From: Haematospirillum jordaniae
GTDB lineage: Bacteria; Pseudomonadota; Alphaproteobacteria; Rhodospirillales; Rhodospirillaceae
DNA: 64,000 nucleotides
Direction of reading: 5' to 3'
NCBI RefSeq assembly: GCF_001611975.1
Contig: NZ_CP014525.1
Span: 612,001 to 676,000 of the forward strand
The notes under the pieces are model-generated. The model worked only from the letters and a program-made list of their open reading frames with translations, was not told where the DNA came from and did not search any database. This document shows positions 18,235-27,497 of the stretch, piece after piece (within the stretch, counting starts at the first letter, position 1; each line of letters opens with the position of its first letter). A program made the position numbers and the translations under genes.

Positions 18235-18886
18235 GGGACACCAGCCGCCCATCTTCCAGACGCACTGTGCGGTCACACCGTGCCGCCAAGGCAGGATCAT
18301 GGGTTACCAGCATCAGGGACGTCCCGTTACGGCGGCGATGGTCAAACAAAAGATCCATGATCATGGCCCCCGTTGCCCCATCTAGGTTACCCGTTGGCTC
18401 GTCAGCCAGCACAAGGTCCGGGGAGGTGGCAAAGGCACGGGCCAAGGCAACCCGCTGCTGCTCTCCACCGGACAGCTGGGCCGGAACATGATGCAGGCGA
18501 TGGCCAAGCCCCACGGACTGCAAACCATCACGGGCACGCTCGAATGCCTCTGTTGAACCCGCCAGCTCCAGGGGAATGGCAACATTCTCCAGAGCACTCA
18601 TTGTCGGAACAAGATGAAAGGACTGAAAAACAACCCCGACATGATCGCGTCGGAACACAGCCAAGGCATCTTCATCCAGCGGACCTATATCCTGCCCACA
18701 AATACGCGCAGAACCCGATGTGATCCGCTCGAGTCCGGCTGCAACCATCATCATGGTCGATTTCCCTGAACCCGAGGGCCCGACCACCGCTACAGCCTCA
18801 CCCTTGTCAATGCAAAGCGAAACCCCACGCAGGATATTGACCGGACCAGCAGGACCCTTCAGGCTGACATGGATATCGTCAAGCAT
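18227..18886 (-). CDS. ABC transporter ATP-binding protein (YbbA/LolD-like)
   Basis: ATPase partner of the FtsX-type permease downstream. Walker A VGPSGSGKSTMMM, signature LSGGEQQRVALARA, Walker B LVLADEPTGNLD and the switch histidine LVTHD are all present. This is the MacB/LolD/YbbA subgroup, recognised by EPTGNLD. Start 18886 has AAGGGA about 10 bases upstream and gives about 219 residues, close to YbbA. Upstream is divergent tesA, and the ybbA-ybbP/tesA arrangement is the same as in E. coli. Confidence 0.92.
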   Translation of the reverse strand: MLDDIHVSLKGPAGPVNILRGVSLCIDKGEAVAVVGPSGSGKSTMMMVAAGLERITSGSARICGQDIGPLDEDALAVFRRDHVGVVFQSFHLVPTMSALENVAIPLELAGSTEAFERARDGLQSVGLGHRLHHVPAQLSGGEQQRVALARAFATSPDLVLADEPTGNLDGATGAMIMDLLFDHRRRNGTSLMLVTHDPALAARCDRTVRLEDGRLVSHA

Positions 18887-18926
18887 GACGGATACTTCCC
18901 TTGACTGAAGGCCCGGACCGGACACC

Positions 18927-19652
18927 ATGGCTCTTTTTCTCCGCCTGCCTGCCATAGCCCGCGTTGCCGGGGCTGCCCTTTTCGCATATGCGGCAATACT
19001 GTCTCCTGTCAACGGAACAGGGCATGCCGTCCACGCGGCAGACACAGGACCAAGTTCATCACGTCCCAGACTGATGGCACTGGGAGACAGCCTGATGGCA
19101 GGTTACAACCTGCCGTCCGGGCAATCGGTCCCCGACCAGCTGGCACGTATTCTGGAAGAAAAGGGGATGCCGGTAACCATGATCAATGCCGGTGTGTCGG
19201 GAGATACCTCTGCCGGAGGGCTGGCTCGCCTTGACTGGATGCTGAAGGAAAGCCCCGATATTGTCATGCTGGGTCTTGGTGCCAATGATGCCTTGCGGGG
19301 GATCGACCCAAAGGACACACGCATCAACTTGAATACGATTCTCCACCGACTGCGCAGGGATAACATCGCAGTCCTCCTGCTTGGCATGCTGGCCCCCCCC
19401 AACATGGGGAAAGAGTACACAACAGAGTTCAATGCCATTTTTCCGGAATTGGCGGTCATGCACAATGTTCCCTTGGTTCCTTTCTTTCTGGACGGGGTAG
19501 CAGGGAACCCCACCCTTCTTCAAGCAGACGGCATGCACCCAACAGAAAGGGGAACAGAGGCAATCGCACGTCATATACTTCCATGGGTTGAATCTCTCAC
19601 CGCTACCAGAAAGGGGGCACCACGGGAAGCCTTGGATGAAAGTCACCACTGA
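18927..19652 (+). CDS. tesA: Periplasmic SGNH arylesterase / thioesterase I (TesA-like)
   Basis: Secreted lipolytic enzyme of the SGNH hydrolase family. After an N-terminal signal (VAGAALFAYAAILSPV) come the family blocks: LMALGDSLMAGYNLP (nucleophile serine), INAGVSGDTSAGG (glycine), LGLGANDALRG (asparagine) and DGMHPTERG (Asp-His pair). 241 residues. It is transcribed divergently from the ybbA/ybbP-like pair, which reproduces the E. coli neighbourhood and hints at a joint role in clearing lysolipids. The ATG at 18927 gives a full signal peptide. Confidence 0.92.
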   Translation: MALFLRLPAIARVAGAALFAYAAILSPVNGTGHAVHAADTGPSSSRPRLMALGDSLMAGYNLPSGQSVPDQLARILEEKGMPVTMINAGVSGDTSAGGLARLDWMLKESPDIVMLGLGANDALRGIDPKDTRINLNTILHRLRRDNIAVLLLGMLAPPNMGKEYTTEFNAIFPELAVMHNVPLVPFFLDGVAGNPTLLQADGMHPTERGTEAIARHILPWVESLTATRKGAPREALDESHH

Positions 19653-19948
19653 AGGGGTAGTTTTTGTCTGGCCCGACAATAAGAAACAAGCAAGGACAGA
19701 TTATTATCCCCACGCCATACCCCATGAATAACAGTACATCGAACAGTTATTCATATGATCAGGTTACAATTAAAAAATACATGGGGACTGTTTATTTTGG
19801 AAAACTCAACACTATCTGGAAAAGTCGGATTTTATTCTGTATAGTGTGCCTGTGGGAATTCCAAGAAACGGACTTCCCTGTCCCGGAGCATCTCCCATAA
19901 GGGAAATAGAGGCCGGGGCGGAGTTCAGGACAATGGAGGCAGAAGGCC
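19653..19948. other. Intergenic region, A+T-rich centre
   Basis: About 296 bases between tesA and the next gene, with an A+T-rich middle around 19740-19840. Short open frames here lack ribosome sites and recognisable content. It probably contains the promoter of the downstream hypothetical gene. Confidence 0.45.
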
Positions 19949-20929
19949 ATGACTAGTCCTGTCGAACGTCTGCGCACAGCGGGCGCGCCATTCCCGCAGC
20001 CTCCCGTCCGCAGGGAAGATGTTGAGGCTCAGCGGGTTCAGACGACAGAAAACATACAGACGGCCAGTGCTGATCGTTTCAGTGGAAACGGGGCTGACAG
20101 CAATGCCGGATCAAACCGCCAAACGCCGGAAGAAGTGGCGCTGCGGGTCCAGAGTCTTCTGGCCCGGGCCGACGATATCCAGCGCGCACGGGTCCAAGTC
20201 AGTCTGGCACGCGATGACATTGGGGATGTGGCCCGAGATACGCCCAAGACTCTGGCCGAGAACAGCCCCCGTAAAGCAGAGGCTGCGCTTGCCCGCATAG
20301 CCGAGGCCGGCAATGCCATACGCAAGGCCGCCGACTTGCTCGCCTCGGCCGCAGCCGGCTCGGGTGTGTCTGTTGACCTTGAAACCACCGTGCCGGCTGA
20401 GAATCCGCGCCCGGTGCCGGTATCAGCTACTGCTGCGGCTACTCCCGTAGTCTCTGAAGCTGACAAGGCGGCTGCACGGGCAGCAAACGCTCTGAACGAA
20501 GCCTTGGGTGGAAAAAGCCGAAGACTGGAAATTGTTCCGGAGCCAGCGCCTGCCGACATCACAACCGGTGCCACAGAGGATTATTTCCCCTATGGCCTGC
20601 CCATACAGGATAATGGGAGCCCGGCTCCACAATCACCTCCTCCCAAGACAGAGGCCGAACTAGGCGCTGTTGTGGCCAAGGTCCTGAAGGATGCCAGCGC
20701 TGGTATCAAGCAGGGGCAAGCCGTTCTGGAGTCGCTGAGCAACGCTGTACCGCCAGAGCAGGACACACGTCGTGTTTATGAAACACGTGTCCGGCAAGCA
20801 GACCAAGCCTTAGGAGTTGCTGCTTTTGCCTTGGCACAAGCGGTAATCCAGATTGGTGGTGGACAGGTGCAGCCGCAACGCAACACGTCAAATGCCGGTA
20901 GCAAAGCGCGCCTTGACATGAACATATGA
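19949..20929 (+). CDS. Hypothetical Ala/Pro-rich protein
   Basis: I do not recognise this 326-residue protein. It has no signal peptide or membrane span. The first 60 residues are polar and likely disordered; residues 60-130 are helical and charged (PEEVALRVQSLLARADDIQRARVQ, KAEAALARIAEAGNAIRKAADLL). Pro/Ala-rich linkers flank a third helical part with RAANALNEALGG and LGAVVAKVLKDASAGIKQGQ. Helix-linker alternation suggests a scaffold or coiled-coil protein. Third-position base use looks like its neighbours, so it is probably a real gene. The 276 bases after it, up to def, contain nothing I can identify. Confidence 0.65.
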   Translation: MTSPVERLRTAGAPFPQPPVRREDVEAQRVQTTENIQTASADRFSGNGADSNAGSNRQTPEEVALRVQSLLARADDIQRARVQVSLARDDIGDVARDTPKTLAENSPRKAEAALARIAEAGNAIRKAADLLASAAAGSGVSVDLETTVPAENPRPVPVSATAAATPVVSEADKAAARAANALNEALGGKSRRLEIVPEPAPADITTGATEDYFPYGLPIQDNGSPAPQSPPPKTEAELGAVVAKVLKDASAGIKQGQAVLESLSNAVPPEQDTRRVYETRVRQADQALGVAAFALAQAVIQIGGGQVQPQRNTSNAGSKARLDMNI

Positions 20930-21205
20930 AATTGGAAATACATGCGCGTTCCGCAAGAATGGCTTGGTAACTTCAGTGGCTCCAAAAGGCTGGCCGGATG
21001 AGTCCCGGTTGGCCTTGGTGTGCTTGGAATATCTGCCCTTCCCGCTACGGCAAAGCCTGCGCGGAAATTTAGAGAATGCCGGTCGGGACATACCGGACAA
21101 AACAGAGATGCCTTGCATCCCTGTACCGCTGCAGCTTGATTTCCCCGTCAAGGCGGCTTATTTCCACATACAATGTTGATCCTGTATGTTCCGAGGAAAC
21201 CACCC

Positions 21206-21760
21206 ATGGCGCTGTTGCCCATCGTTGTCGCCCCTGATCCGCGCCTGAAGGCTCGCGCGGTCCCGGTTGAAAAGGTGGACCATGATATTGTCCGCCTGAT
21301 GGATGACATGCTCGAAACCATGTATGCCGCCCCCGGCGTTGGTCTGGCTGCACCACAGGTCGGGGTCCTCAAGCGTATTATTGTCATTGATGCCGCCGAC
21401 AGGGGAGAGCCGCCAGCTCCCCTGCGTATGGCCAATCCGGAAATCATCTGGGCATCTGAGGAAACAGCGCCTTATGAAGAGGGCTGCCTGTCCCTTCCAG
21501 ATCACTACGAACTGGTTGATCGCCCGGCCCGGGTCCGGGTCCGCTACCTGGATCACCAGAATGAAGTGCGGGAGCTTGAAGCCGATGGCCTTCTGGCTGT
21601 TGTTGTCCAGCACGAGATTGATCACCTTGAAGGGACCTTGTTTGTCGATCACATATCGTCCCTGAAGCGCAACATGATCCTGCGCAAGCTGACCAAAAGC
21701 AAAAAGAACGGAACCCTGGAGGCCGAGTATGTCCCCGCCACGCGGAAGGACAAGGATTGA
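21206..21760 (+). CDS. def: Peptide deformylase
   Basis: Removes the N-formyl group from nascent proteins. All three metal-site motifs are intact: GVGLAAPQVG (motif 1), EEGCLSLP (motif 2, metal cysteine) and VVQHEIDHLEGTLFVD (motif 3, HExxH). Start 21206 (GAGGAAACCACCC before ATG) gives 184 residues; an upstream frame from 21173 adds 11 unlikely residues. The stop overlaps the start of fmt (TGATG), so deformylase and formyltransferase are co-translated. Confidence 0.97.
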   Translation: MALLPIVVAPDPRLKARAVPVEKVDHDIVRLMDDMLETMYAAPGVGLAAPQVGVLKRIIVIDAADRGEPPAPLRMANPEIIWASEETAPYEEGCLSLPDHYELVDRPARVRVRYLDHQNEVRELEADGLLAVVVQHEIDHLEGTLFVDHISSLKRNMILRKLTKSKKNGTLEAEYVPATRKDKD

Positions 21761-22686
21761 TGCGGGTCGTTTTCATGGGAACGCCGGACTTTGCCGTGCC
21801 GGCACTACGGGCACTGGCAAGCCGCCATACCATTGCCAAAGTCTACTGCCAACCACCGCGCCCCGCCGGACGGGGCCAAGCCCTGCGGCCTTCCGCCGTT
21901 CAAAGGGCCGCGGAATCATTGGACCTTGACGTACATTACCCAGTATCCCTGCGCGGGGCGGAAGAAGTCGAAACTCTTGCAGCCCTAAAGCCTGATGTTA
22001 CCGTTGTTGCAGCCTATGGCCTCATCCTGCCACAAGCCATTCTGGATATCCCTACCCTTGGCTGTATCAATATCCATGGCTCGCTGCTGCCGCGCTGGCG
22101 TGGCGCTGCACCTGTACACCGGGCCATTATGGCGGGAGATACGGAAACAGGGATCACAATTATGCAGATGGAAGCCGGGCTGGATACCGGCCCCATGCTG
22201 CTGAGAAAAACCGTACCGATCACCGATACAACCACCACCGGCCTGTTGCACGATACCCTTGCAGAAACAGGGGCAGCGCTGATTCTGGAAGCGCTGGACG
22301 GACTGGAGCGGGGTACATTGAAGGCTGTGCCACAGCCTGAAAACGGCATAAGCTACGCCGAGAAAATCAACAAGGCAGAGGCCCAGATTGTCTGGAACCA
22401 CCCCTCTTCCAAGGTTGCGCGCCACATCAACGGACTGTCCCCTTTCCCGGGGGCATGGTTTGAGCATGCGGGAACCCGGATAAAAGTTCTGGCGGCCGAA
22501 CCCGTTGAAGGGCAAGGCCAACCCGGGGCCGTTCTGGACAACAGCTTCACTGTTGCCTGTTCCCATGGTGCGGTTCGCCTTTTATCCCTGCAGCGGGCAG
22601 GCAAAGATCCCATGGATGCCGGAGCCTTCTACAGGGGCTTCCCCCTCCCTCCCGGGACACTTCTCAACGGCCAGCCTGCATCCTGA
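21760..22686 (+). CDS. fmt: Methionyl-tRNA formyltransferase
   Basis: Formylates initiator Met-tRNA using 10-formyl-THF. The N-terminal catalytic domain has VVFMGTPDFAVPALRAL, the folate-site stretch GSLLPRWRGAAPVHRAI and GITIMQMEAGLDTGPML with the catalytic aspartate. The C-terminal OB-like tRNA-binding domain follows (INGLSPFPGAWFEHAGTRIKVL). 308 residues from the ATG that overlaps the def stop. Standard def-fmt-truA order. Confidence 0.97.
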   Translation: MRVVFMGTPDFAVPALRALASRHTIAKVYCQPPRPAGRGQALRPSAVQRAAESLDLDVHYPVSLRGAEEVETLAALKPDVTVVAAYGLILPQAILDIPTLGCINIHGSLLPRWRGAAPVHRAIMAGDTETGITIMQMEAGLDTGPMLLRKTVPITDTTTTGLLHDTLAETGAALILEALDGLERGTLKAVPQPENGISYAEKINKAEAQIVWNHPSSKVARHINGLSPFPGAWFEHAGTRIKVLAAEPVEGQGQPGAVLDNSFTVACSHGAVRLLSLQRAGKDPMDAGAFYRGFPLPPGTLLNGQPAS

Positions 22687-22719
22687 CTGTTCACACTGCC
22701 CTGAAAGCCTTGCCCAACC

Positions 22720-23520
22720 ATGCCCCGTTACAAGCTGACACTGGAATATGATGGCTCTGCCTTCGTTGGTTGGCAGCGGCAGACCAACGGCCTATCGGTA
22801 CAACAGGCCATAGAGGAGGCTGCACAGCGATACTGTGGCGTCCTGCCCGTTGCCCATGCAGCAGGACGGACCGATTCCGGTGTTCACGCCCTAGGGCAGG
22901 TTGCTCATATTGATCTGGAGCGCGGGGACCCTGCTGAAAAAGTGCGCGATGCAATCAATGCCCACCTGCGCCCTCTGCCTGTTGCCGTCAGGCAGGCTGA
23001 AAGAGTGGATGATGACTTCCACGCACGCTTTTCGGCACTGGAACGGTCCTATGTTTACCGGATCCTCTGCCGCCGTGCCCACCCGGTCCTAGAACATGGC
23101 AAGGTATGGTGGGTCGCCCGCCCCCTGAATGCAGAAGCCATGCACGAGGCGGGGCAGATTCTGGTCGGGAACCATGACTTCACCAGCTTCCGGGCAACCG
23201 AATGTCAGTCCCGAAGTCCGGTGAAAACCCTGGATCTTCTGACCGTAACCCACACCCCTGTCCCCGAGGGATCCTTGATCGAGATTTTCGTGCGGGCCCG
23301 TTCCTTCCTGCACCATCAGGTCCGCAACATGGTGGGAACACTGTCCTTGGTCGGAACCGGAAAATGGACCGGCAGGGATGTTCGCAAGGCCTTGGAAGCA
23401 CGGTCGCGCAGCAGTGCTGGGCCAACAGCACCTGCGTGTGGGCTATACTTCCTTGAAGTCCGCTACCCGACCAAGGAAGCAGATTATCATAACAATAATA
23501 GCGTTTTCAGCCCGCTATAA
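22720..23520 (+). CDS. truA: tRNA pseudouridine(38-40) synthase
   Basis: Modifies uridines 38-40 in the anticodon arm of tRNAs. The catalytic aspartate lies in AAGRTDSGVHALGQVAH (about residues 46-62). Other TruA segments are LEYDGSAFVGWQRQ at the start, FSALERSYVYRI, FRATECQSRSPVKTL and FLHHQVRNMVGTL. 266 residues. Its last six bases overlap the convergent SulP gene. Confidence 0.96.
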   Translation: MPRYKLTLEYDGSAFVGWQRQTNGLSVQQAIEEAAQRYCGVLPVAHAAGRTDSGVHALGQVAHIDLERGDPAEKVRDAINAHLRPLPVAVRQAERVDDDFHARFSALERSYVYRILCRRAHPVLEHGKVWWVARPLNAEAMHEAGQILVGNHDFTSFRATECQSRSPVKTLDLLTVTHTPVPEGSLIEIFVRARSFLHHQVRNMVGTLSLVGTGKWTGRDVRKALEARSRSSAGPTAPACGLYFLEVRYPTKEADYHNNNSVFSPL

Positions 23521-25185
23521 TTTTGTATCTCCGCGTTCAGACCGGGGAAGGATGGCTTCTACTTTCCTGTCTACACCCAGATCCTTCAGAACACGTAGCG
23601 GGTAGGAACGAACGCCGGCCAGACGAACAGCTATGCTCTTGCGCAAACAGTGGTCGATAAAGCCATCCAATGCATGGGCTGCCGTTGCATCAATAACGGG
23701 GACAGCCTCCATATCCAGGATCAGGGTATCCGGAACCTGTCCAATATTCTCCAGAATATCCGCCAGTTTTCCGGCAATCCCGAAGAAGAACGGTCCGTTG
23801 ATGCGATATATCACGGTACGGCGTGATCCACCGCTCTCAGGACTGTAGACACTGCGCACCCGCGCAAAATCATCTGTGTCTTCATCAACCAAATGCAAAC
23901 CCTGCTCTTCCTCCATGACCTGGGTAATACGGTGCACGAAAAGCAAGGCCGCCAGAACAACCCCAACCTGGATAGCCAAAGTCAGGTCGACCAGAACAGT
24001 CAGCACAAATGTCAGCAGCAGGACCAGAATATCGCCCGGAGGTGCTTTCAACAGACGACGGAAGCGGTCAATCTCGCTCATGCCCCAGGCAACCATGACC
24101 AGAACAGCCGCCAGTGACGGCATCGGCAAGTACCGGGCCAGCGGAGCTGCAACCATCATAAGGACCAACAGAACCACCGCATGCACCATGCCGGAAACCG
24201 GAGACAGACCGCCGGCCCTTACATTCGTTGCTGTGCGGGCTATAGCACCTGTTGCCGGCATTCCGCCGAACAAAGCCGATCCGATGTTGGCAATCCCCTG
24301 CCCCAGAAGCTCGCAGTTTGAACGGTGCTTCCGCCCGGTCATGCCATCGGCGACGACAGCAGACAAAAGAGACTCGATACCGGCCAGAAGGGCAATCGTG
24401 AAGGCAGAGGGGGCCAGTGTCACCAGTCGCTGCACGCTGATATCGGGCCATGTCGGAACTGGAAGAGTCCGCGGGATATCCCCAAACCGGCTGCCGATTG
24501 TTTCAACATTTACTCCACCCAGCGCCGCTGCCAAAGCACCAATGCTGATGCCGATCAGGAAAACAGGCGCCCGCGGAGCCACATGCCGTACCACCAGGAT
24601 AACAACAAGGGTCATACCGCCAACAATCAGCGCTTCCGGTTTTGTATGACGGATCTGATCCAGAATGGCCGCCCATTTGCCGATAAAGTCAGGGGGTGGA
24701 TCCTTCAATCCCAAGCCAAGTAGCTCAGGAACCTGGCTGGTCAGGATGATCAAGGCGATGCCTGATGTAAAACCGGTGACCACGGGATAGGGAATATACT
24801 TGATATAGGTACCAAAGCGCGCCAAGGCAAACGCGATCAGGATAAATCCCGCCATCAGGGTTGAAAGCACCAGACCGTCATAACCATGATCATGGATCAC
24901 CTGAAAAACGATGACAACAAAGGCACCCGTTGGCCCACCAATCTGGAAGCGCGAACCCGAGAAGGCCGAAATCAGGAAACCGGCAACAATCGCCGTCGCC
25001 AATCCACGATCCGGCGTCGTTCCGGACGCAATGGCCAAAGCCATGGATAATGGCAGGGCAACAATGGCAACGGTCACTCCAGCCATGATATCGGCCCGCA
25101 GCATGGAAAAGGTGTATCCATCGCGCAGGACCGTAACCAGTTTTGGCATCAACAAACCGCTTCTGTCGTGATGTGACGTGCCCAT
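23515..25185 (-). CDS. SulP family anion transporter with STAS domain
   Basis: Inner-membrane SLC26/SulP transporter; family members carry sulfate, bicarbonate or dicarboxylates. The membrane domain spans roughly residues 10-410, with MAGVTVAIVALPLSMALAIA, GLATAIVAGFLISAFSGSRFQIGGPTGAFV and a GIESLLSAVVADGMTGRKH segment. A STAS domain closes the protein (residues about 440-550; ILDMEAVPVIDATAAHALDGF). Start 25185 has AGGATGAAAAA ahead of the ATG. The transported anion cannot be assigned. About 556 residues. Confidence 0.92.
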   Translation of the reverse strand: MGTSHHDRSGLLMPKLVTVLRDGYTFSMLRADIMAGVTVAIVALPLSMALAIASGTTPDRGLATAIVAGFLISAFSGSRFQIGGPTGAFVVIVFQVIHDHGYDGLVLSTLMAGFILIAFALARFGTYIKYIPYPVVTGFTSGIALIILTSQVPELLGLGLKDPPPDFIGKWAAILDQIRHTKPEALIVGGMTLVVILVVRHVAPRAPVFLIGISIGALAAALGGVNVETIGSRFGDIPRTLPVPTWPDISVQRLVTLAPSAFTIALLAGIESLLSAVVADGMTGRKHRSNCELLGQGIANIGSALFGGMPATGAIARTATNVRAGGLSPVSGMVHAVVLLVLMMVAAPLARYLPMPSLAAVLVMVAWGMSEIDRFRRLLKAPPGDILVLLLTFVLTVLVDLTLAIQVGVVLAALLFVHRITQVMEEEQGLHLVDEDTDDFARVRSVYSPESGGSRRTVIYRINGPFFFGIAGKLADILENIGQVPDTLILDMEAVPVIDATAAHALDGFIDHCLRKSIAVRLAGVRSYPLRVLKDLGVDRKVEAILPRSERGDTKL

Positions 25186-25274
25186 TTTTTCATCCTGATA
25201 CCATAAGCCTGAACGGATCATGACCCGCCAAGCATAGGATGGAAGGGAACAGACGTATGCCCGGATACATTGCT

Positions 25275-25304
25275 CATCGCTGTCTGGACAGAAAGACAGC
25301 GATG
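25275..25304. repeat. Inverted repeat between divergent SulP and GST genes
   Basis: CATCGCTGTC and GACAGCGATG form a perfect 10-base inverted repeat separated by 10 bases. It lies between two divergently transcribed starts (25185 minus, 25398 plus) and has no T run, so an operator or mRNA-leader hairpin is more likely than a terminator. Confidence 0.6.
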
Positions 25305-25397
25305 CGCTTTGCGTAAATCAGTACCTGTAGCCACGTGTCCAAAGGTATATGATAAGGACAAAGGGTCAGCAGGCCCACTCTGAAACGGTTGGTAAAT

Positions 25398-26090
25398 ATG
25401 GTTCCGGGAACACGGTTGGGTACAAGAACCCTTTTTCATCACTGGATCTCTCCATCAGCACGCAAGGTACGCCTTGCCCTGCACGAGAAACGTATTGATG
25501 TGCAGGAGCATGTTCAGGCTGACTGGGAACGTGATGAAGCGTTCCTTGCCCTTAACCCGGCCGGAGAGGTTCCGGTCCTGCTGGAACCGAACGGCGTTAT
25601 CATATCCGACGGGCAAACTATCTGTGAGTATCTTGAAGAGATCTGTCCCGATACGCCTCTTTTGCCTGGCAACATCTTCCACCGGGCCGAGGCCAGGCGG
25701 CTAACGGCGTGGTTTGATCATAAATTCCAGCGGGAAGTCACCATCCCCCTGGTATCAGAGAAACTGATGCGTCGCGTGCTGGGAAGGGGATCTCCGGACT
25801 CCCGCAATATTCGGGCCGGTCGCACCAATATTCACATGCATCTAGCCTATATTACCTGGCTGACTGAACGGCGCAAATGGCTGGCAGGGGACAACATGAC
25901 CCTGGCCGACCTAACTGCAGCGGCACACCTGTCCCTTGTTGACTATACCGGCGACGTTCCATGGGATGAACACCCCTTTGCCCGCAACTGGTATGCGCGG
26001 ATCAAAAGCCGCCCCTGTTTCCGTACGCTTCTGGCTGATGTTGTACCCGGGGTTCCCCCTGCCCGTCACTATGCCGACCTAGATTTCTAG
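25398..26090 (+). CDS. Glutathione S-transferase family protein
   Basis: Cytosolic GST fold. The thioredoxin-like N-domain begins LFHHWISPSARKVRLALHEK, with the catalytic serine position in SPSARK, followed by NPAGEVPVLLEPNGVIISDGQTICEYLEE, the glutathione-site proline and serine region. The helical C-domain includes WLAGDNMTLADLTAAAHLS. 230 residues from the ATG at 25398. The substrate is unknown. Confidence 0.9.
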   Translation: MVPGTRLGTRTLFHHWISPSARKVRLALHEKRIDVQEHVQADWERDEAFLALNPAGEVPVLLEPNGVIISDGQTICEYLEEICPDTPLLPGNIFHRAEARRLTAWFDHKFQREVTIPLVSEKLMRRVLGRGSPDSRNIRAGRTNIHMHLAYITWLTERRKWLAGDNMTLADLTAAAHLSLVDYTGDVPWDEHPFARNWYARIKSRPCFRTLLADVVPGVPPARHYADLDF

Positions 26091-26307
26091 GAATCCACCT
26101 TGCTTATGAAAGGCCGTATAATCCCGAATGGGCGGGATGCTTCCCTGACCGGGAACGATCCCGGTTTGTTTCACGGGCACATTAATTTCGTATACACACA
26201 ATATGTCCAGCGGTGAACATTCTGCGCATTATCATTGAAACACATACAATAAGGCCTAGTCTGTCCAACGCTGCGAGGCTCCCGTTCTTTTTGTGGAGAT
26301 TCTCATT

Positions 26308-27165
26308 ATGTTGGATGACAATATGCTCTCTGCCATAGGAAAGTTCGGTGTTGCCGACTATTCCCATGAAACGTCTTCCATGACAATCATGCCACTGGAT
26401 ACAGGCAAGCTTGCGGTCAGTATTGATGGTGCCTTCAAGCAAGGTATCTTCGCTGCAACCGGCGTCATCGTAGGTGGCTCAGGCAATGACCTGATATCGT
26501 CACCCCGTTCCGGTGTCAGTCTATTCGGGGGAGAAGGAGACGATGTACTAGAGGCAACAGGCAACAAAAGCTTTCTTGCTGGTGGCCCCGGAAGCGATAT
26601 CCTGATTGCAGATGCACAAGGGACGGTTCTAATCGGGGATGCGCCCGCTTTAGACTATAGCCCATCCGGTAAGATCAATTTTTATCCCGATGTTTTTGTG
26701 GTTGCCGGGACGTATACATCGCCGCCCTGGGACCCCGTACTGATTGCCGACTTCGACTCATGGGGCGGAGACAGGATAGATTTGTCAGCCATTGACGGGA
26801 ACCAAGGAGAAGCCGGGCATCAGGAGCTTGTCTTCAGCCAAACGGGGCCTCAGGCTCATTCTGTCTGGTACGAGGCTTTTGGCTATGGTGCTGCTTCCAA
26901 CAATGGGTTCCTGAAAGGGGATACCAATGGCAACCAAGAAGAGGACTTTGTTATCGAGGTCAGACACACTGGTACCGATCTTTTTGGTGATGCCATTTCC
27001 AGCGCATATACACTTGGGCTTGGCCCCATGACAAACAACAGCGCCAATGACCAGATGCCAATGTCTGAGGGTGGCATTCCCTATCTTCCACCTCATGAAG
27101 AAGTATCCATAAAGCTCCCGGCCCTAGCGGGAACATTGACGGTATACTCTTCAGACATGCTGTAA
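26308..27165 (+). CDS. RTX-type calcium-binding repeat protein
   Basis: A 285-residue protein with three glycine/aspartate nonapeptide-like repeats near residues 60-100: GGSGNDLIS, GGEGDDVLEA and GGPGSDILIA. These form a short calcium-binding beta roll. The C-terminal part (VLIADFDSWGGDRIDLSAIDGNQGEAG, FVIEVRHTGTDLFGDAI) resembles the peptidase-M10 serralysin C-terminal/RTX family, but no protease or adhesin domain is present. GGAGA precedes the ATG at 26308. Such proteins usually leave by type I secretion; no type I exporter is in the window. Its role is unknown. Confidence 0.75.
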   Translation: MLDDNMLSAIGKFGVADYSHETSSMTIMPLDTGKLAVSIDGAFKQGIFAATGVIVGGSGNDLISSPRSGVSLFGGEGDDVLEATGNKSFLAGGPGSDILIADAQGTVLIGDAPALDYSPSGKINFYPDVFVVAGTYTSPPWDPVLIADFDSWGGDRIDLSAIDGNQGEAGHQELVFSQTGPQAHSVWYEAFGYGAASNNGFLKGDTNGNQEEDFVIEVRHTGTDLFGDAISSAYTLGLGPMTNNSANDQMPMSEGGIPYLPPHEEVSIKLPALAGTLTVYSSDML

Positions 27166-27199
27166 CGAGCATCACTGCTGAGGGTCATTTCTTCCGCAC

Positions 27200-27238
27200 G
27201 CATCACCGGGGCCATCACGCTGATGGCCCCGGTGATGC
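27200..27238. repeat. Perfect 18-bp inverted repeat (terminator-like)
   Basis: GCATCACCGGGGCCATCA, a 3-base loop CGC, then the exact complement TGATGGCCCCGGTGATGC, 35 bases after the RTX gene stop. It is very stable, but only CATAAGG follows, so no T run is present. Most likely an mRNA-end hairpin; the rest of 27239-27497 is A+T-rich and shows only a probable promoter area for the lysis genes. Confidence 0.75.
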
Positions 27239-27497
27239 CATAAGGACAGTGCACATCACGACAATACTGTCCCAAGCAGCAAAACGCCGACACCCTTCTG
27301 GACCCGATTGCACACAGACCTCACCTGAAAAGTGAAAAACAGAAAGGTAAGTATCTTAGTCATACGCCCCATCCTGAACATTGTCATGTGGGGGCAATAT
27401 CTATACCGTATAAATACTCTATTCATTCAGAATAATAATTGAGTCCCCATGTAATATTTCTTCTATTGGGGTACAAAACGGGCCGAAGGTGGAATTT

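Noticed and set aside
19664..19900. A 78-aa open frame after tesA
   Set aside because: No ribosome site, A+T-rich composition and no recognisable motif; regarded as non-coding.
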